From Diplonema japonicum (lineage: Eukaryota > Euglenozoa > Diplonemea > Diplonemida > Diplonemidae), in the NCBI GenBank assembly GCA_964019335.1, contig OZ025742.1, forward strand, positions 310,001-374,000: a stretch of 64,000 nt of DNA. The letters run 5' to 3'. How positions within the stretch are numbered: the stretch's first letter is position 1; the number at the start of each line of letters is the position of its first letter. Positions 1 to 8,785 of the stretch are shown one piece after another. The notes beneath the pieces are model-generated. The model had not been told where the DNA came from. It searched no databases and saw only the letters and a program-made list of their open reading frames with translations. The position numbers and the translations under genes were made by a program.

Positions 1-1
1 C

Positions 2-235
2 CACCCCAGCATCAGCATGCAGCACGCGGTGCTTGTCTTCAGGAGCACAGTCTCTGAAAACACCGACAAAAACACCATACGGCCCTTCATCATGGACCTT
101 GGGTCCACTAATGGCACGTTTCTCAACAAGGAGAGGATCCGGTCAAACACTTACGAGTCCTTGACACCCAACTGCATGCTGCAGTTCGGTAACTCCTCTC
201 GAGAGTTCATCTTAATGGATGCAACAAAAGTGTAA
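2..235 (+). CDS. SNIP1: SNIP1-like FHA-domain protein, 3' end only
   Basis: The reading frame is already open at base 2 and ends with TAA at 233-235, so only the last 77 codons are in the window. The segment is the core and end of an FHA (phosphothreonine-binding) domain. An HPS-x-S-x-QHA stretch is followed by a DLGSTNGTFLN loop and a C-terminal FGNSSREFIL strand. This combination matches the SNIP1/DAWDLE subfamily, nuclear proteins tied to pre-mRNA splicing and small-RNA biogenesis, in which the FHA domain is C-terminal as here. The methionine at 17 is internal to the domain and is not a start. Subfamily assignment rests on motif recognition only; an FHA protein of another class remains possible. 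Confidence 0.8.
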   Translation, partial: HPSISMQHAVLVFRSTVSENTDKNTIRPFIMDLGSTNGTFLNKERIRSNTYESLTPNCMLQFGNSSREFILMDATKV

Positions 236-349
236 AGGGGGGGAGGGGAAAACAAAAACACTTTTTTTTTTTTTTTTTTTTTCCTGCTTCGGTCACCACT
301 TTTATAAATCGCAACCTACAGGTTTTTCTTTCCCTCAAAAAAAAAAAAA

Positions 350-3300
350 ATGGACGGGAAAAGCGCCGACGACGGCGCCACAACAAAGCAGGAATTCGAC
401 CCCCAAGAAGAGAGGTACTATGTGCACGGGTCGTGTTTCGTAACATACGAGGGCTTCAGAGCCTGTCCTATGGGGAGGGACATTTTAGGTGGTGACGAAC
501 CGTACAATTCGGAGAAGGAATGCGAGGAGGCCTTCGCGATGCTGATGACCCGAACGGAGTATGAGAAGGGCGGGGACCACTGGGCACTGCAGCAAATGGG
601 CGACACGGGCACACCGTGGAAGCAGCTGTCAGGGTTCGAAAAGGTGGAGACTGTCATCGTCAACGTTGTGAAATTCTTCAGCATCTGGGGGGTGCTGTAT
701 CTGTTCATTATCTCGCTGGGCCTGATGGGGAACGCCTTCAAGATTCTTGGCGGGAAGTCATCCGGCCGAGCATTCCGCGAAAGCGAGCTCCTCTCCAACC
801 CAGTAGCCGGGCTTGCAATCGGGATCCTCGCTACTGTTCTGATGCAGTCCTCGTCGACCACCACGTCCATCGTCATCTCGATGGCCGCAGCCGAGCTAGT
901 TACAGTTGAAGACGCAGCTTACTTAGTTATGGGTGCGAACATTGGTACATCTGTCACCAACACCATTGTTTCCATTGCTCACCTGAACAGCCCGGCCGAG
1001 TACAGGCGAGCTTTCACAGGCGCTGTTTTCCACGATATGTTCAATTGGCTTACTGTGAGCATGTTCCTTCCCCTTGAAGCTGCTTCGGGGTTTCTCAAGG
1101 AACTTGCTGGGTCTGCGGTGGATTCGATGAACCTTGACGGCGAGAAGCGCGGCAAGGTGGAGTTCATCAAGAAGATCACGAACCCCGCCTCCGGCCGTGT
1201 CGTGTCTGTTGACAAGAAACTTATTGAAAAGATCGCGCAAGCATCCTCCTCTGAAGAGGTTCGTAGGCTTGAAAGGCAGACCATCATTAAGCAAACCTCT
1301 GGTCACGTGCTTCGCGACACGCCTATCTCGGACGACGACGCGGGTATTCTGCTCCTCTTCGTGTCCCTCACAATGCTCACGACCTGTCTGCTGCTGCTCG
1401 TCAAGCTGCTCCAATCGGTGCTGAAGGGTGGCGTGGCGTCGTGGACCAGGTATTTCTTGAACATCGAGTTCAAGCACCCCGTTCTGAAAATGTTCGGCGG
1501 GATGGACAACTACCTGCTCCTCTTGTTCGGCACGGGATGCACCATCCTGGTGCAGTCCAGTTCGGTGTTCACGTCCACGCTAACACCTTTAGTAGGCATT
1601 GGCATCATTCACATTGAGAAACTTGTTGCACTGACGCATGGTGCCAACATCGGTACTACTGTGACTGGTGTCTTGTCGGCTCTGTCCAGCGACAACGTTG
1701 ACATTGGTATGAGGGTTGCCTTTGAGCACGTGCTGTTCAACCTGCTCGGGACAGTCGTGTGGTTCATGGTCTGGCCCCTCCGTCCCGTGCCCCTCGCCCT
1801 TGCCAAGTTCATGGGTGATACGGCAGCCAACCTCCGCTGGTTCCCCCTCGCCTACATTTTGTTGGCCTTCCTCGCCCTCCCCGGCAGCATCATCGCCCTC
1901 TCCCTCCCTGGCTGGCAGGTTCTCGTCGCAGTCGGCGTGCCGCTCTTCATCATCGTGTTCCTGACTCTTACGCTGATATGGGTGCGCCGCAACCGCGCCG
2001 ACCTCCTTCCCAGAGGCAGCGTCCTCCGAACAGAGGCACTTTGTGGGAAAAGACTCCCCAACTTCATGCAGCTGTGGGGCGGGGACGTCGTCAAGGACAC
2101 CGTTGACATGGAGGAGCTGAGGCAGAAGGAGGAAGAGGCCAAGAAACAGGCTGATTCAGTGTTGGAGTGGACGCAGTCGCCAGGTGCGTGGGGTTTTGCC
2201 ATTCTTGCGTTCGTCGGGATGACACTCGCACTCCCCACGTCGCAGTGGCGGCGCATGAGGTACGCGCAGGAGGAGAGGGGCAGGAGTGAGTACGGGTTGG
2301 GGCTGTGGGAAATGTGCAGCGACACTTTCTTAACCGAGCACAAGTACGCAGCCCCACCACAGACGTGCGACATGGCTTTCCTGCAGACGTGTGCAAGCGA
2401 ACTGGCGCAGAGCTGCAGCGTCGACACAGGGTCGGGTGACGCAGCCGTGGCACTGGTGGCTGAGGCGTACGTCTCTGCATGGAAAAGGTGCACACAGGCA
2501 GGGTGCAGGTCGCACGCGTGGTCGATCGGGTGCCCTGACCTCCCTGCGTGTGCGAACAGGGCCGGTCACGCGGAGCTGTGCCAAGTGCCGCTGAAATCCT
2601 TTACCTTCCATGTGCTGGATCAGGAGAAAAACGGCGCAGAGTGGGACTTCAGCCTCTCGAACAGCACAGGCAGCGACGCGCCCCTTCCGCACGACAACCA
2701 CTTCGTGGACACCAGTGGCAACAAGCTGACGACATACGTGCTTCCATCGCAACCACTTGCAGGCACCGTGAACCCCAACCTTTCCGACTCCCTGTCCTGC
2801 AGCGACTGCAACCAGACTTGTGATGCATCTGGTGCAGCAGGGAATTTCTGCAACGACGCCCCTGGCCTGGGTGGTGTGACGTACAACCCGTGTACGGGAG
2901 ACCTCTACGCCACCACTGGACGTGGGCCTGCCACTACGTGCGGGGGGTCCACTCTGCTCGCGTTAGAAGGCTTCTCGCCAGCCATGGGACAGCTCAGGCT
3001 GCACAGGAACTACACAGCGAACAACAGAACGGTGTCGGTGACAGTCGACTCATGGGCAGGCTTGCAGTACAACGGACAGGCCATGCTCGGGACATCCAAC
3101 CAGGCCAGCGAAACAGTGCGTGTGGGCTCTCCCGGCTCGTCATGGGCCGTGCAACCCGGGCAGGCGACATGCCCTAGCGACACACAGCCACACACACCAT
3201 CGGAGTACGGCCTGCACATCGGCGACGTGCAGCTCTTCAAAGACGGGCTATTCATGGGGGGCAACTTGTTCGGGCCGGAGATCGCCGTGTGGAACGCAGC

Positions 3301-4564
3301 GGGCGAAATACAAGTGATCTACACCACTGATGCGACAAGGCTGGGCGGCGGTGCTAGCGTCAAGGCAGTGATTCCGAAAATCTTTGAGAATCGCAGAGCT
3401 GGCAGGGGCTTCGGGAACATCGCCGTGAACCCCGCACAGGACAAAGCGGTGGCCTGCCTCGAGTCGCCGATGACAGGCGGTAATGACACTTTGCTGGCGT
3501 CCAACGCCGTGCGATGTGTTGTCCTCAACTTGGAAGACCACACCAACCCGACCTTGCTTGCACAGAAGGTGGTCCTGCTGAGCGATGCGGATGCCGAATA
3601 CGCCGACAGAGGTGCCAACAACACACAGGCAGACGTGCGGTTCAGCGGGGCATCATGGCTGCAAGGCGACACCGTACTTCTCATGGAACGCGCTGTCTCA
3701 GGTCCGGATGCAGCAGCAATTGTACTCCGCGAAGCGAACTTCAGCACCGGTTCGGACGTGGCGGTCGACGCGGCACTGAACGATGTGGAAGGAAGGGTTG
3801 TGGGGACAGGTGGTCTGGTCTTGAACCCTGCGGTGGAGCTTGCTGAGGGCGGCATCATACCAGTCACCACCAAGACTGTCTATGACATGAAATCCCTTGG
3901 CACCGCAAGCACAGGCATAGCAGACACAGTGGAGGGCATGTTCGTGGCGAACCCGCACACCGTTGTACTGGTGGAAACGGGCAGTTTCGCAGGATATTCT
4001 AAAATCCATGTTGTTCAGCTGAACGTCACACTGCCATACACATCACAGGCATGCCCTGCTCCAGAGAGGCGGGTGTTCGAAGCCGGCACGAAGTGCAGAG
4101 ACATCAGCGAAGTGTGCCCTGTAGGCGGCCTTGACGGGGATATGAACACCTTAGCAGGCCTTGTCATCGCGGGCACTGTACTGCTTGGCGTTGGGATGGT
4201 CTCTGTTATAGGGTATTCAGTGCTGCCGCATAACGCGGTGGCTGGCAAGATGATTTATGTCTCTGCTGTGTCTCTCGTGGCCGCGTGGGTTCTGATCTTC
4301 GCTGGGTGGGTTTTCCTTACAAGCCTTTCATCATCGACATATGGGTGTCTGTTTCTGGACGAGTCAGGCCGTGGTGAGGTAGCTGGCGGTGGGATGGCGC
4401 TTCTTCATGCTGAGCTGAAGGATCTCACCCGCCCTAGTTATTCGTGGGGTTTTGCTATCTACGGCTGGGGGATGCTGTCGGTGTCAGTGGGCTTCGTGCT
4501 TCACAGAGTGCTCTCTCTGTTCTTGGCGGGCAGGGAAGAGGAAGAACTGCCGGTCAATGAATAG
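350..4564 (+). CDS. SLC34/NptA-type sodium-phosphate cotransporter with giant C-terminal ectodomain
   Basis: This 1,404-residue membrane protein has two inverted Na/Pi-cotransporter repeats. Each carries the diagnostic QSSS motif (about residues 165 and 402) followed by a GANIGT stretch, as in type II sodium-phosphate cotransporters. Hydrophobic helices cover roughly residues 110-140, 155-215, 325-350 and 380-560. SLC34 members are normally 600-700 residues. Here a further helix (about 618-635) leads into some 600 residues rich in Cys and Asn-x-Ser/Thr sites, then three more helices (about 1265-1400). Transporter function is well supported; the extension is unrecognised. The start is the first ATG after a leader with a pyrimidine tract, a CAG at 319-321 and an A run. 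The ORF is uninterrupted. A poly-T-rich spacer follows the stop. Confidence 0.88.
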   Translation: MDGKSADDGATTKQEFDPQEERYYVHGSCFVTYEGFRACPMGRDILGGDEPYNSEKECEEAFAMLMTRTEYEKGGDHWALQQMGDTGTPWKQLSGFEKVETVIVNVVKFFSIWGVLYLFIISLGLMGNAFKILGGKSSGRAFRESELLSNPVAGLAIGILATVLMQSSSTTTSIVISMAAAELVTVEDAAYLVMGANIGTSVTNTIVSIAHLNSPAEYRRAFTGAVFHDMFNWLTVSMFLPLEAASGFLKELAGSAVDSMNLDGEKRGKVEFIKKITNPASGRVVSVDKKLIEKIAQASSSEEVRRLERQTIIKQTSGHVLRDTPISDDDAGILLLFVSLTMLTTCLLLLVKLLQSVLKGGVASWTRYFLNIEFKHPVLKMFGGMDNYLLLLFGTGCTILVQSSSVFTSTLTPLVGIGIIHIEKLVALTHGANIGTTVTGVLSALSSDNVDIGMRVAFEHVLFNLLGTVVWFMVWPLRPVPLALAKFMGDTAANLRWFPLAYILLAFLALPGSIIALSLPGWQVLVAVGVPLFIIVFLTLTLIWVRRNRADLLPRGSVLRTEALCGKRLPNFMQLWGGDVVKDTVDMEELRQKEEEAKKQADSVLEWTQSPGAWGFAILAFVGMTLALPTSQWRRMRYAQEERGRSEYGLGLWEMCSDTFLTEHKYAAPPQTCDMAFLQTCASELAQSCSVDTGSGDAAVALVAEAYVSAWKRCTQAGCRSHAWSIGCPDLPACANRAGHAELCQVPLKSFTFHVLDQEKNGAEWDFSLSNSTGSDAPLPHDNHFVDTSGNKLTTYVLPSQPLAGTVNPNLSDSLSCSDCNQTCDASGAAGNFCNDAPGLGGVTYNPCTGDLYATTGRGPATTCGGSTLLALEGFSPAMGQLRLHRNYTANNRTVSVTVDSWAGLQYNGQAMLGTSNQASETVRVGSPGSSWAVQPGQATCPSDTQPHTPSEYGLHIGDVQLFKDGLFMGGNLFGPEIAVWNAAGEIQVIYTTDATRLGGGASVKAVIPKIFENRRAGRGFGNIAVNPAQDKAVACLESPMTGGNDTLLASNAVRCVVLNLEDHTNPTLLAQKVVLLSDADAEYADRGANNTQADVRFSGASWLQGDTVLLMERAVSGPDAAAIVLREANFSTGSDVAVDAALNDVEGRVVGTGGLVLNPAVELAEGGIIPVTTKTVYDMKSLGTASTGIADTVEGMFVANPHTVVLVETGSFAGYSKIHVVQLNVTLPYTSQACPAPERRVFEAGTKCRDISEVCPVGGLDGDMNTLAGLVIAGTVLLGVGMVSVIGYSVLPHNAVAGKMIYVSAVSLVAAWVLIFAGWVFLTSLSSSTYGCLFLDESGRGEVAGGGMALLHAELKDLTRPSYSWGFAIYGWGMLSVSVGFVLHRVLSLFLAGREEEELPVNE

Positions 4565-4645
4565 AGTTTTTATTATTATTTTTTTTTTTTTCTTATAATT
4601 ACAATCATCAGCGTGTTTTCCATTTTTTTTTTTGATTCGTCTATT

Positions 4646-4688
<43 letters not shown>

Positions 4689-4893
4689 GCGGCGGCGGCA
4701 GTTTTGATAAAAATTTTCTCTCTCTTGAGGGAGAAAAAAAAACGGAGAAGAACGAAAGAAGAAGAAAAGAAAACATGCCGGAATAGCCCCCTCTTTTTTT
4801 TTTTCTTCTTTTTTCTTTCAAACAGTGAGCACCCCCCATGCACACTGAAATTTTATCGAGTTTTTTTCCCTTTTTTTGTTTTCTCTTTTTTTT

Positions 4894-4956
4894 TCTTCAG
4901 GCGTCCTGCCACATACCGCAGGTACCCTTAAATGTCTCTTTTTTTTTTTTTTTTTT
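4894..4956 (+). repeat. Solo 3' end of the poly-T-tailed RT element
   Basis: The 45 nt from 4894 to 4938, followed by a T run, are identical to 19091-19135 directly downstream of the RT ORF at 15.9-19.1 kb. A short hairpin (CCTGC / GCAGG, 8-nt loop) lies inside. This looks like an extremely 5'-truncated copy of that retroelement. Confidence 0.75.
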
Positions 4957-5801
4957 AAAATGTGAACACACCTATGTCTCCTTCCTTTTTTTTTCGTTCC
5001 CCTCTATTCTTCCTTTCTCTTTAAAGAACGTCTTCCCCCCCCCCCCCCCCCCCTTTCGATGAATCAATTTTGTAAAACGAGAAAAAAAATGTGTTTTCTA
5101 ATGGGGCCGGGCCGTTTCGGCCAGTGACTTTTACTTTTACTTTTTTTTTCCCGAAAGAAAAAAAAAAAGAAGAAAAAAAGCACCAAGAAAAGAGTAAAAG
5201 CCACACCATGTGCCTATTGCGCCCCAATAACGACCGAACAAAAAGAGGGAAAAAAAAAAAAAAAAAATTACGTATCCTTATGTTTTGATGTGTTGTCTCA
5301 ACTGAGCCGTTACCTCATAGGTGAATTTCTCTTCCTTTTTTTTATTTTTTTTTTTTTGAAAATACACCCGGGTGTGTTTTTCTTTCCTGAAAAAGAAAAA
5401 AAAATCCTTCAAACGAATAAAAGAAGAAAACTGAAAAAAGAAGGGGGGGGTCTGTGCGATCCCCATATCTCTAAACCCAGACGGGCTTTAAAGATGAGGC
5501 GTTGATTTTCCTTTAATTCTCACTTCCTGCTTGCGGCAAATGAAAACGAAGAAGAAGAAGAAAAGAAAAACCAAATAGTTAAAAGAGACTCATATAGGAG
5601 AAGGTAGGCTTCTCCTGCCCGTTCTCCTCATTTTTACTCTTGCTATTTGAAGAGAAAGAAAAGGAAACAAAAAAAAAAGAGCTGCAAGTAGGGAAAGAGA
5701 ACAGAAAACTATGGATACCTCCTCTTCTTCTTTTTTTTTTTGAGGGCGGCCCTCCATGAGGGGGTTTGTCCTGCACTTTGAGTTTTTCTTCTTTCCTTAA
5801 C

Positions 5802-5803
<2 letters not shown>

Positions 5804-5881
<78 letters not shown>
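5804..5881. repeat. (CT)n microsatellite
   Basis: About 39 uninterrupted CT dinucleotides, followed by C-rich sequence and a long T run. Confidence 0.97.
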
Positions 5882-5883
<2 letters not shown>

Positions 5884-5890
5884 CCCCTTG

Positions 5891-5922
<32 letters not shown>

Positions 5923-6465
5923 TTATTTAGTACTCCCTGTTCTGTGCCTTCCCAGCAGAGGGGGATGATGCCGCAAGGAAAGAAAAAAGAAGAAGAAGAA
6001 AAAAACCTTGGCATTAACTACGAGCGTGTTTTAAAAAAAAAAAAGTTGTTTCTTTGTTTTCCATTTCTTTTTTTTTTTTTATTTCCTTTTTTTTTTTGAG
6101 GAAAGCTTTTTTTTTATTTCCTACCCGTCCAGAAATCTCAAACAAAAAAAAAAGGAAGTATTAACCCTTATCAGCCCAGGGGGAGTTGAATTGATTTTTG
6201 GATTTTCCCTGGTCCCTTGTTGGCATGGGTCGGACATGCTGAAGTCTTGAGGTTATGTCTTGGTTCGGGGTACGCATTTGAAAGATATTTGAAATCTGCG
6301 TTCATTCCACTAAAGATGTTGTGATCTCGATCAATAAGAAGCCAATGTTCGGGGGGTCATGAGTAGGTGGCCCCACAACAGTGATTTCAGCCTTACCAGC
6401 ACTCAGAAATCTTCCCATTCAGGCTTGTCCTGTGGCTATTCTGCCGCTGTCCTTGCACATCTGCC

Positions 6466-7200
6466 TCAAAACAAAGACCTTGAAAATCTGCGTTCATTCC
6501 ACCAAATGTTTAATGTTTCGAGCCATGGAGGTGCATTGATCGGATGTCGCAAAACCTTGCCCAAACCTTCGCCCACAGGTAAGGTAGATAGGTGCACATC
6601 TCCTCTGTCCGACCAAGCAAGGTAGACCAGGCCAGCGTTGTTCTGATACGTCACGCTACCTGCTTCCATGGCACGTACATTGGGCGGACCCCGTCTATTT
6701 TGCAAATCGCTCCACAGCAGTGTATTCCCACGCCCTTCAATTCGTGGAAGAGCTGAACACCGATATACCAGTTGTCGATATACAAATGATAACCTTGGTT
6801 CTCGTACCTTTGTTCCTTCCCACAACAGTCTTTGGTGTTTCCCTGTAGGTGTCTACCCACCATCATGTCGGGGAGTACCCCGTGCTGCTTTCGTTGAGAA
6901 TAATACCCCATTGATTACGTTCGTCGGGACAAACTGACGGAGGGGTGTTCCACTGACAAATTTTGTTCAGGGGTCAGAGCCTTCACCCATTTCCCTTTCA
7001 CGAGATCGATGAACGGGCGGATCAGGCGCAGCTTGTTGGTTTCTCTGGCAGCAGGATTGGCAAGGTGCAGGTACCGCAGGATCACTTTGAACCGCTTCTT
7101 CGACATTTCCGACCAGTAGTCGGTCAAATCCCCCTTGATAGAGGCTGCTTCTTCCCCTTCCTCTTCCTCTTCCTCTTCCCCCTGTTCTTCATCATACTCC
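6466..7200 (-). pseudogene. Broken piggyBac transposase (DDE_Tnp_1_7 family)
   Basis: Three minus-strand pieces in different frames line up in order. An acidic Glu-rich N-terminal part lies near 7135-7200. A helical segment with YW..M...RF..I.RYLH runs from 7127 to 6915. The piece with LYIDNWY, the second catalytic Asp of the family, runs from 6911 to 6651. A later strand segment lies at 6825-6466. The position of the first catalytic Asp reads SVEH, so Asp is replaced by Glu, and the third Asp motif (MGGVD) is absent. Stops and frame changes separate the pieces, so no functional transposase can be made from this copy. Confidence 0.8.
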
Positions 7201-7567
7201 TTGTCAGAAATAGAGATTCACCAGACTCCTCGTCAGATACGGGTGCCTAGTCACCTGCAAACAGGTCTAAAAAGCCTAAATGAGGCTGGGGGCTGTCCCC
7301 AATACGTTCGTTGTGTGCTGGCTTGTTGATTTTGATAAGGACCTCAAAAAGAAATTCATAGGGAAAAATTCTAGAGAAAATCAGGAAAATACCCATATTT
7401 TGGGTGTCACCCAGTGTCTCGGTACCCCGTTCTGGGTTGAAGCTATGAAGTTTCAGATGGATACAAATGGCGCATTTAACGCAGATTTTCTAAATCTTTC
7501 CATTCCATTTTTTTTCCATGGAAACTGGTAAGACTCAGGTTTGGATGACACAGGGAACAACACCATT

Positions 7568-7589
7568 AACGACTCATATATGAGTCGTT
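7568..7589. repeat. Perfect 22-bp palindrome inside the piggyBac right end
   Basis: The sequence AACGACTCATA is followed directly by its reverse complement. It lies 13 bp inside the right terminus, where piggyBac elements often carry subterminal inverted repeats, and may be a transposase-binding site. Confidence 0.8.
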
Positions 7590-7636
7590 GGGCGGATAAG
7601 GGTTAAAAAAAAACAAAACAAAAAAGATATGTAACA

Positions 7637-8674
7637 ATGATTACAGGATGGCGGGATAAAAGCATTTCCTACTTTTTACGATCGAAGTACAAGGACGCTT
7701 CTGCGGAAAGCATCCCGTTTATTTTGAGGGATTTACAGGAGTTTAAGAAGGAGGGCAGGGCGGTGGGGGAAAGGTGTTTCGGGGTCGCTCTGCAAAAAGC
7801 AATTGGGAACAAAAAATGGTTCGAGATAGTGAAGCGCCAGATGGAACAAAACGGAACTGTTAGACAACCGGAAAGGGTGGGCCAAGCCCTTGTTCATCAT
7901 TACACCGCAACGGCAGACTGGAAGGAAGTTATCGTCCAATGCACTGTTCACATCCAGCAAGGCTGGGGTTTATCATACTATCAAAAATGTTCGTTCTTGA
8001 CCGCAACTGCTCTTGAAACAGGCTCTCTTTCATCATGTCTTCAAATTTTCAGCACTTTACCGCAGGTTAAGACAGTGCAGCATTACAAACCACTCTTTTT
8101 GACTCTAACAACTCCTTCATCTTGCTTGCTTTTGTACGAGGCTCAGATTCTGGACACTTCTGACACAAACCCCATGGGAATCCTCGCCGGGCTGACGGGG
8201 CTTCCAGATGGACTGATTCCCGCGCTTCAAATTATTCTGAAGCTTTTCCCGGAAATCTGTTGTTCTTGGATCACATTAGTGATGAGGGGTGTTTGCTGTG
8301 CACCGTTGCGGGCTTTAGCACTGTACTCGATGTTCAAGTCGGAGTTCCCGTCGTTCGCAGCGCTTCATGTTGCAGCGTTGCGAGCCGCGCTCGATCTGAA
8401 GCAGTTGCAAGTTTGCGAGGATATCGTCACTCAGAATCTGTCCAAGCTGCCCTTCATCCCTTTTGAAGGGCACCTCGCTGTTTTGGAATACGCCTCTCAG
8501 TGCAAGGACACAAAGCGTGCGGAGCACGCGTTCAAAAAAATCTCAACCTCGCTGCGGACCACGAAGAAAACCCTGGCCCGGTGCAAAGTCTTGTTGAACG
8601 CTTCTTATACCGACACACGTGGCGTTGAAGACCACGCCTGCACAGGTCTCTCCCTTCCCGTTGTTCGCTGGTAG
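7637..8674 (+). CDS. Predicted helical-repeat (PPR-like) protein
   Basis: A single-exon ORF of 345 residues, predicted mostly alpha-helical. Helix pairs recur about every 33-38 residues throughout. The pattern resembles pentatricopeptide or other alpha-solenoid repeats that bind organellar RNA, but no individual repeat is a clear consensus match, so the function is a guess. It starts at the first ATG (ACA-ATG context) downstream of the piggyBac insertion and ends at TAG. No signal peptide or membrane helix is obvious, although a cluster of Cys and hydrophobic residues occurs near 205-225. Codon use and composition match the neighbouring host genes. Whether the gene lost 5' sequence when the transposon landed cannot be told from the sequence. 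Confidence 0.6.
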   Translation: MITGWRDKSISYFLRSKYKDASAESIPFILRDLQEFKKEGRAVGERCFGVALQKAIGNKKWFEIVKRQMEQNGTVRQPERVGQALVHHYTATADWKEVIVQCTVHIQQGWGLSYYQKCSFLTATALETGSLSSCLQIFSTLPQVKTVQHYKPLFLTLTTPSSCLLLYEAQILDTSDTNPMGILAGLTGLPDGLIPALQIILKLFPEICCSWITLVMRGVCCAPLRALALYSMFKSEFPSFAALHVAALRAALDLKQLQVCEDIVTQNLSKLPFIPFEGHLAVLEYASQCKDTKRAEHAFKKISTSLRTTKKTLARCKVLLNASYTDTRGVEDHACTGLSLPVVRW

Positions 8675-8686
8675 TTTTTTTTTTTT

Positions 8687-8722
<36 letters not shown>

Positions 8723-8785
8723 ATCACAATATATCTGCTGACCAAAAAAAAAGGGGGGTGTTGGGGTTGGGGGGTAGGAAGTACC

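Larger units (their letters stand above)
4565..6160. other. Intergenic homopolymer-rich spacer
   Basis: This stretch consists of T runs (one of about 40 at 4648-4687), A runs and a C run near 5035-5053, with only short unsupported ORFs. Two definable items lie in it: a solo retroelement 3' end (4894-4956) and a CT microsatellite. No gene or RNA is recognised. Confidence 0.6.
6161..7606 (-). mobile_element. Degenerate piggyBac-type DNA transposon
   Basis: The element is bounded by TTAA on both sides (6161-6164 and 7603-7606), the piggyBac target duplication. Its ends are inverted repeats reading CCCTTATC-(A/C)-GCCCA inward, with one mismatch. It is about 1.44 kb, shorter than an autonomous piggyBac, and holds only transposase fragments on the minus strand. 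It sits about 30 bp upstream of the start codon of the gene at 7637, so it may have altered that gene's leader. Confidence 0.85.

Noticed and set aside
4632-5505. Short Phe- or Lys-rich ORFs
   Set aside because: They only translate homopolymer runs and have no conserved-looking part.
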